64,000 bases of DNA from Arthrobacter humicola (lineage in GTDB: Bacteria > Actinomycetota > Actinomycetes > Actinomycetales > Micrococcaceae): NCBI RefSeq assembly GCF_022803015.1, contig NZ_JAFKON010000011.1:43990-107989 (forward strand), given 5' to 3'. The notes beneath the pieces were generated by a model. That model was not told the origin of the DNA and made no database searches. It saw nothing but the letters and a program-made list of their open reading frames with translations. The translations under genes and the position numbers were made by a program. Within the stretch, counting starts at the first letter, position 1. The number at the start of each line of letters is the position of its first letter. Shown here piece by piece: positions 59,761-64,000 of the stretch.

Positions 59761-61989
59761 ATGCACGACGCTGATTTGGTCCATGAACGCGACTATGTGG
59801 CCGGACTTTACGCCCGACTCGATGAGTTGCGGGCGGAGAAGCGCACCCAGCTGGCCCAGGTGCGCCGGGCCGGTGCCGTGGGCACCATGCAGAACGTTTC
59901 CGAACGTGATGCCTTCGCTGCCCTCTACGAGGACCGCCTCGCCCAGCTCGACGCCGTCGATGACCGGCTCGTGTTCGGCCGCCTGGACCTGGATTCCGGG
60001 GAGGCCCAGTACATCGGCCGCATCGGCCTGACCACCGAGGACCTGCAGCGGCTCATGGTGGACTGGCGTGCGCCCGAGGCCGGCCATTTCTACCAGGCCA
60101 CGGCATTCGACCGGCAGGGCGTCCGCCGCCGCCGCCACCTGATCCTGCAGGGCCGCGAGGTCAAGGCAATCGAGGATGACGTGCTCGACGCCGACATGCT
60201 CGCCGACAACGATTCGCTACAGGGCGAGGGTGCCCTGCTGGCTGCCCTGAACTCCAAGCGGACGGGCCGGATGTCAGACATCGTCGGCACCATCCAGTCC
60301 GAGCAGGACCGGATCATCCGTTCCTCCATCTCCGGCGCCCTCGTGGTCCAGGGTGGCCCGGGCACGGGCAAGACCGCTGTCGCCCTGCACCGCGCCGCGT
60401 ACCTGCTCTACACGCACCGGGACCGGCTCAAGAGCGCCGGCGTCCTGCTGGTGGGGCCGACGTCGTCCTTCATGAAGTACATCGAACGCGTGCTGCCCTC
60501 GCTCGGCGAGACCGGCGTCGTCATGGCGAGTCTGGGCCGGCTGATGCCCGGCATCACCGCCGTTGCCGAGCCGGACTCCGCCGTCGCCGCCATCAAGGGC
60601 CGGCTCGACATGGCCGAGGTGGTCGCCAACGCCGTGGCCAACCGGCAGCGCATTCCGGCCGGAAACCGGACCCTTGAGGTGGACGGCCGCAAACTGGTCC
60701 TCACGCCCAGGCAGGTCCGCCGCGCCAAGGAGAGGGCGCGCGCCACGGGCAAACCGCACAACGAGGCCCGCGTCTCCTTCGTCAAGATCCTGCTCCGCGA
60801 ATTGACCGAGCAGATGACGGAGCTGGTGGAGGCAGGCAACATCGGCAACAACGCCGACCGCTCCTACCTGGCCGAGGATGTCCGCTCGGCCCGGGATGTC
60901 CGGATCGCCCTGAACCTGTGCTGGATGCCGATGACCCCGGAGAAACTCGTGGGGGAGCTGCTCAGCAAGCCGGCCATCCTCGAGGCATGCACCCCGAACC
61001 TCAGCCCGGAAGAACGCGCACTGCTGCTCCGTCCGGCCGATTCGCCCTGGACCGAGTCCGACGTTCCGCTGCTGGACGAGGCTGCCGAATTGCTCGGCGA
61101 ACTTGATGCCGCCGCCGGGCGCGGCCTGGCGCAGCAGGAACAGGACCGGGCCCGCGACCTGGCCAACGCCAAGCAGACCCTGGTCAACATGGAAACCGCC
61201 GGCGTGGACGTCCTTGTCACGGCCGAAGACCTGGTGGATCAGAACCAGGAGCGTGAGACGCGGCTGACCGCTGCAGAGCGTGCCACCACGGACCGTTCCT
61301 GGGCCTTCGGGCACATTGTGGTGGACGAAGCGCAGGAGCTGTCACCCATGCAGTGGCGGCTGCTGGTCCGACGCTGCCCGCTGAAGTCCTTTACGATCGT
61401 GGGCGACATCGCGCAGACCAGTTCTGTTGCCGGCGCCAACTCCTGGCACAGCGCGCTGGGCCCCATGTTCGGCGACCGCTGGCAGCTCGAGGAGCTGACC
61501 GTCAACTACCGCACCCCGTCCCAGATCGCCGAGGCCGCCGCCCGCATGGCGACCGCGGCAGGACTTGTGGTTTCGGCGCCCAAGGCCGTGCGGGAAGGGC
61601 GATGGTCCCCGGTCATCGACAAAGTCGGCCAGGGCCAGATCGTCAGCAAGCTCGTCGAGGTGCTTCCGGAGGAACTGGACGCCATCGAGGGCGGCCTGCT
61701 GGCGGTCATCGCCGACGGCGGCCTTCTCCCTGAGGCCAGCGCGGCACTGCGGGCCGTGTACGGCCACCGGGTCGGGACGGGCGCCGGGAGTTATGCGCAG
61801 GACATCGTGGTGATCAGTCCCCGCGAGGCGAAGGGGCTGGAATTCGACGGCGTCGTGGTCCTGGAACCGACGGACATGCTCAATCACGAGCACGGCCGGG
61901 TGGGTGACCTGTACGTGGCCATGACCCGGCCCACCCAGCGCCTGCGGCTCATCGCCGCCGCCGGAGTCCCGGCAGGCATCGAGGAGTAG
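59761..61989 (+). CDS. HelD-type UvrD-like ATPase
   Basis: 742 residues. Walker A GGPGTGKTAVALHRAAYLLYTHR near residue 200, motif II VVDEAQELSPMQW, motif III GDIAQ and C-terminal REAKGLEFDGVVVLEP and YVAMTRP. The N-terminus (MHDADLVHERDYVAGLYARLDEL, coiled) is that of HelD proteins, which free stalled RNA polymerase from DNA. HelD role is inferred from this N-terminus. ATG 59761 has GGGGAA 7 bases upstream. A hairpin ACAGCC/GGCTGT (59697-59721) and TAGAAT (59721-59726) mark the likely promoter region. Confidence 0.85.
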   Translation: MHDADLVHERDYVAGLYARLDELRAEKRTQLAQVRRAGAVGTMQNVSERDAFAALYEDRLAQLDAVDDRLVFGRLDLDSGEAQYIGRIGLTTEDLQRLMVDWRAPEAGHFYQATAFDRQGVRRRRHLILQGREVKAIEDDVLDADMLADNDSLQGEGALLAALNSKRTGRMSDIVGTIQSEQDRIIRSSISGALVVQGGPGTGKTAVALHRAAYLLYTHRDRLKSAGVLLVGPTSSFMKYIERVLPSLGETGVVMASLGRLMPGITAVAEPDSAVAAIKGRLDMAEVVANAVANRQRIPAGNRTLEVDGRKLVLTPRQVRRAKERARATGKPHNEARVSFVKILLRELTEQMTELVEAGNIGNNADRSYLAEDVRSARDVRIALNLCWMPMTPEKLVGELLSKPAILEACTPNLSPEERALLLRPADSPWTESDVPLLDEAAELLGELDAAAGRGLAQQEQDRARDLANAKQTLVNMETAGVDVLVTAEDLVDQNQERETRLTAAERATTDRSWAFGHIVVDEAQELSPMQWRLLVRRCPLKSFTIVGDIAQTSSVAGANSWHSALGPMFGDRWQLEELTVNYRTPSQIAEAAARMATAAGLVVSAPKAVREGRWSPVIDKVGQGQIVSKLVEVLPEELDAIEGGLLAVIADGGLLPEASAALRAVYGHRVGTGAGSYAQDIVVISPREAKGLEFDGVVVLEPTDMLNHEHGRVGDLYVAMTRPTQRLRLIAAAGVPAGIEE

Positions 61990-62048
61990 GCCGGGCCGGC
62001 AGGCGTCACCTGCGCTGCCGCCCGGTTGATCCTGCTAACTTAGATTCC

Positions 62049-63362
62049 GTGTCCCAGCTAAATATTCTCGATGCCCAGCAGAACGATCCCAGCTTTGCCA
62101 ATATCTGGCAGGAGCTGAAATGGCGCGGCCTTGTCCACGTCTCCACGGATGAGGCGGAGCTCGAAAAGCTCCTCGCCGGCGACCCCGTGACGTATTACTG
62201 CGGCTTCGATCCGACCGCGCCGAGCCTGCACCTGGGCAACCTGGTCCAGCTGCTGCTCATGCGCCGGATCCAGCTGGCCGGCCACAAGCCGCTCGGACTG
62301 GTGGGCGGCTCCACGGGCTTGATCGGTGATCCGCGTCCGACGGCGGAACGCACCCTGAACACCAAGGACACCGTGTCCGAGTGGGTGGGCTACCTTCAGG
62401 CCCAGGTCCGTAGGTTCCTGAACTTCGAGGGCGACAACGCAGCCCGGATGGTCAACAACCTGGACTGGACGGCGCCCCTGAGCGCCATCGACTTCCTGCG
62501 CGAGATCGGCAAGCACTACCGTGTCGGCACGATGCTCCGGAAGGACGCCGTCGCCTCCCGCCTCAGTTCCGACGAAGGCATCAGCTACACGGAGTTCAGC
62601 TACCAGATCCTGCAGGGCATGGACTACCTGCAGTTGTTCCGCGACTACGGTTGCATGCTGCAGACCGGCGGCTCGGATCAGTGGGGCAACCTCACCAGTG
62701 GCACCGAGCTCATCCGCAAGGTTGAGGGCAAACACGTCCACGCCCTGGGAACGCCGCTCATCACCAACTCTGACGGCACCAAGTTCGGCAAGAGCGAGGG
62801 CAACGCGATCTGGCTGGATCCAACCATGTGCAGCCCTTACGCGTTCTACCAGTTCTGGCTCAACACGGCGGACGCCGACGTCGCGGACCGACTCAAAGTG
62901 TTCACCTTCCTGAGCCGCGCCGAGATTGAGGAACTGGAGCTCGCGATCGCCGAACGGCCCTTCGCCCGCGAGGGCCAGCGAAAGCTGGCCTACGAGGTGA
63001 CTTCGCTCGTCCATGGCGTGGACGCCACCGAGAAGGTCATTGCGGCTTCCGCCGCGGTGTTCGGCAACGGCGACCTCTCCGTACTGGACGAAGCGACACT
63101 GAAGGCGGCGACCTCCGAGCTGCCCTCCGCCACGGTTGACGCCGGCGCCCTGGGCATCATCGAGCTGCTGGTCGCCTCCGGTCTGTCTGAGAGCAAGTCC
63201 GCCGCACGCCGCACTGTGGGGGAGGGCGGCGCCTACGTCAACAATGCGAAGGTGTCTGACCCCGACGCCGTTATTGCGGCCAGCGAGTTGCTGCACGGGC
63301 GCTACCTGCTTCTGCGCCGGGGCAAGAAGAACCTGGCAACGGTGGAAGTCGCAGCGTCCTGA
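62049..63362 (+). CDS. tyrS: Tyrosyl-tRNA synthetase
   Basis: 437-residue class I synthetase. HIGH-equivalent HLGN in DPTAPSLHLGNLV, KMSKS-equivalent KFGKS, Tyr-site SYQILQGMDYLQLFRDYGCMLQTGGSDQWGN region (motifs GSDQWGN seen), and an S4-like C-terminus (ESKSAARRTVGEGGAYVNNAKV). GTG 62049 has TAACTT seven bases upstream. The TGA lies inside the first unit of a 17-base tandem repeat. Confidence 0.96.
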   Translation: MSQLNILDAQQNDPSFANIWQELKWRGLVHVSTDEAELEKLLAGDPVTYYCGFDPTAPSLHLGNLVQLLLMRRIQLAGHKPLGLVGGSTGLIGDPRPTAERTLNTKDTVSEWVGYLQAQVRRFLNFEGDNAARMVNNLDWTAPLSAIDFLREIGKHYRVGTMLRKDAVASRLSSDEGISYTEFSYQILQGMDYLQLFRDYGCMLQTGGSDQWGNLTSGTELIRKVEGKHVHALGTPLITNSDGTKFGKSEGNAIWLDPTMCSPYAFYQFWLNTADADVADRLKVFTFLSRAEIEELELAIAERPFAREGQRKLAYEVTSLVHGVDATEKVIAASAAVFGNGDLSVLDEATLKAATSELPSATVDAGALGIIELLVASGLSESKSAARRTVGEGGAYVNNAKVSDPDAVIAASELLHGRYLLLRRGKKNLATVEVAAS

Positions 63363-63422
63363 CCAGTACGGGATCCTGACCAGTACCGGATCCTGACCAG
63401 TACCGGATCCTGACCGGTACCG
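63360..63422 (+). repeat. 17-base tandem repeat directly after tyrS
   Basis: Units at 63360-63376, 63377-63393, 63394-63410 and a partial unit at 63411-63422, consensus TGACCAGTACCGGATCC. The tyrS stop codon is the TGA of the first unit. Each unit carries a partly palindromic GTACCGGATCC. This could vary in copy number. Confidence 0.9.
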
Positions 63423-63434
63423 AAAACGCACCTG

Positions 63435-63477
63435 CACGCTCCTTCCCGGCCGATTTGCACGGCCGGGGAGGAGCGTG
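63435..63477 (+). terminator. Strong terminator after tyrS
   Basis: 18-base stem between 63435-63452 and 63460-63477 (one G-T pair) with loop ATTTGCA, followed by TATTGTTTTCTG. It insulates tyrS from the rRNA operon. Confidence 0.85.
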
Positions 63478-63911
63478 TATTGTTTTCTGAGTTGCCGCCG
63501 TTGAGTGGTGACAAACCCCCACAAATGAGAAGCAATTCTTCATGCGCCAGGCGCACATAATGAAAATTGCTTCAATTATGCTGGGCGGATTCGCTCCACA
63601 AAGCGAAATTCCGGTGAAAATCGCGAATTTGCAAAGTGGAAATGAATGAAATAAGCTGTAAACATCGCAGCGAAGAAAAGCGAAACAAAGAATTCATCGA
63701 AATGAATTGTTCCGGCAAGTATTCGAATGTGTCTGTTGTTTGAGAACTCAATAGTGTGCCAAGTTTGTTGATACCAATTTATTGTATTGAATTGGTTGAA
63801 TTTGCCGGGCCCGCCACCCCGTGGTGTGGTCTGGTGTTATTTGGCTGGTTTCAAATTTTGTGCAGCGTGTGCATCCCGTTTTCCCGGGGGCGCATGTTGT
63901 GTCTGTTTTAC
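63478..63911 (+). promoter_or_regulatory. rRNA operon promoter and leader region
   Basis: AT-rich region with no gene. TTGCAA (63629-63634) with TAAGCT (63652-63657) at 17-base spacing is one possible promoter. A TTTGAGAACTCAATAGTGTG element (63739-63758) is a conserved feature of actinobacterial rRNA leaders, used in antitermination or processing. A hairpin around GTTTTCCCGGGGGCG lies near 63880. Exact start sites cannot be fixed by eye. Confidence 0.55.

Positions 63912-64000
<89 letters not shown>

Overview
The window is high-GC DNA from an actinobacterium of the Micrococcaceae, most likely Arthrobacter or Pseudarthrobacter. The support is the gene orders recX-miaB-miaA-dapF, lexA beside a LysM gene, hisC-hisB-hisH-priA (PriA being the actinobacterial HisA/TrpF enzyme), argCJBDFRGH, and the type of 16S rRNA 5' end at the right edge. 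Almost all of it is chromosomal housekeeping sequence. I see no insertion sequence, prophage, CRISPR array or tRNA.

Layout. 1-8.9 kb: recX end, tRNA-modification genes miaB and miaA, dapF, a convergent methyltransferase, then hflX and a DinG-type helicase behind a long structured leader. 9-10.7 kb: lexA and a LysM membrane protein diverge from a region with a near-consensus LexA box. 10.7-16.6 kb: histidine operon, an SseB-domain protein and an MFS transporter. 16.7-20.5 kb: DUF1844 gene and infC-rpmI-rplT-TrmH/SpoU methyltransferase, with an attenuator-like hairpin and an AUU start on infC. 20.7-31.6 kb: small stress membrane protein, CDF transporter, MFS exporter, Nudix hydrolase, three-gene transhydrogenase (pntAA-pntAB-pntB), a LexA-boxed radical SAM gene, an XRE regulator/methionine aminopeptidase pair sharing a palindromic operator, pcp, and a SIMPL/HExxH pair. 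31.8-35.5 kb: pheST.

35.5-41.8 kb is the most unusual part: a phosphopantetheinyl transferase, an M1 zinc metallopeptidase and a 1326-residue one-module synthetase with the Pls/PosA architecture (adenylation and carrier domains, then membrane segments alternating with three left-handed beta-helix domains). Proteins of this family polymerise one basic amino acid into an isopeptide homopolymer such as epsilon-poly-L-lysine. A product made here is inferred, not shown.

41.8-64 kb: quinone oxidoreductase, fatty-acid desaturase, a complete arginine operon with its own repressor gene, a PNPOx-type flavoprotein, a mycothiol-type isomerase relative, an alkylation-repair cluster (ogt-alkA facing mpg), a GNAT protein, apt, a HelD-type helicase, tyrS, a strong terminator, an AT-rich rRNA leader and the first ~90 bases of 16S rRNA.

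Two themes recur. Many genes have a TANNNT hexamer 6-7 bases before the start codon and no ribosome-binding site, which suggests leaderless mRNAs. Several proteins (MiaA, the DinG-like helicase, IF-3, L20, ArgD) carry low-complexity or repetitive extensions outside the conserved fold.
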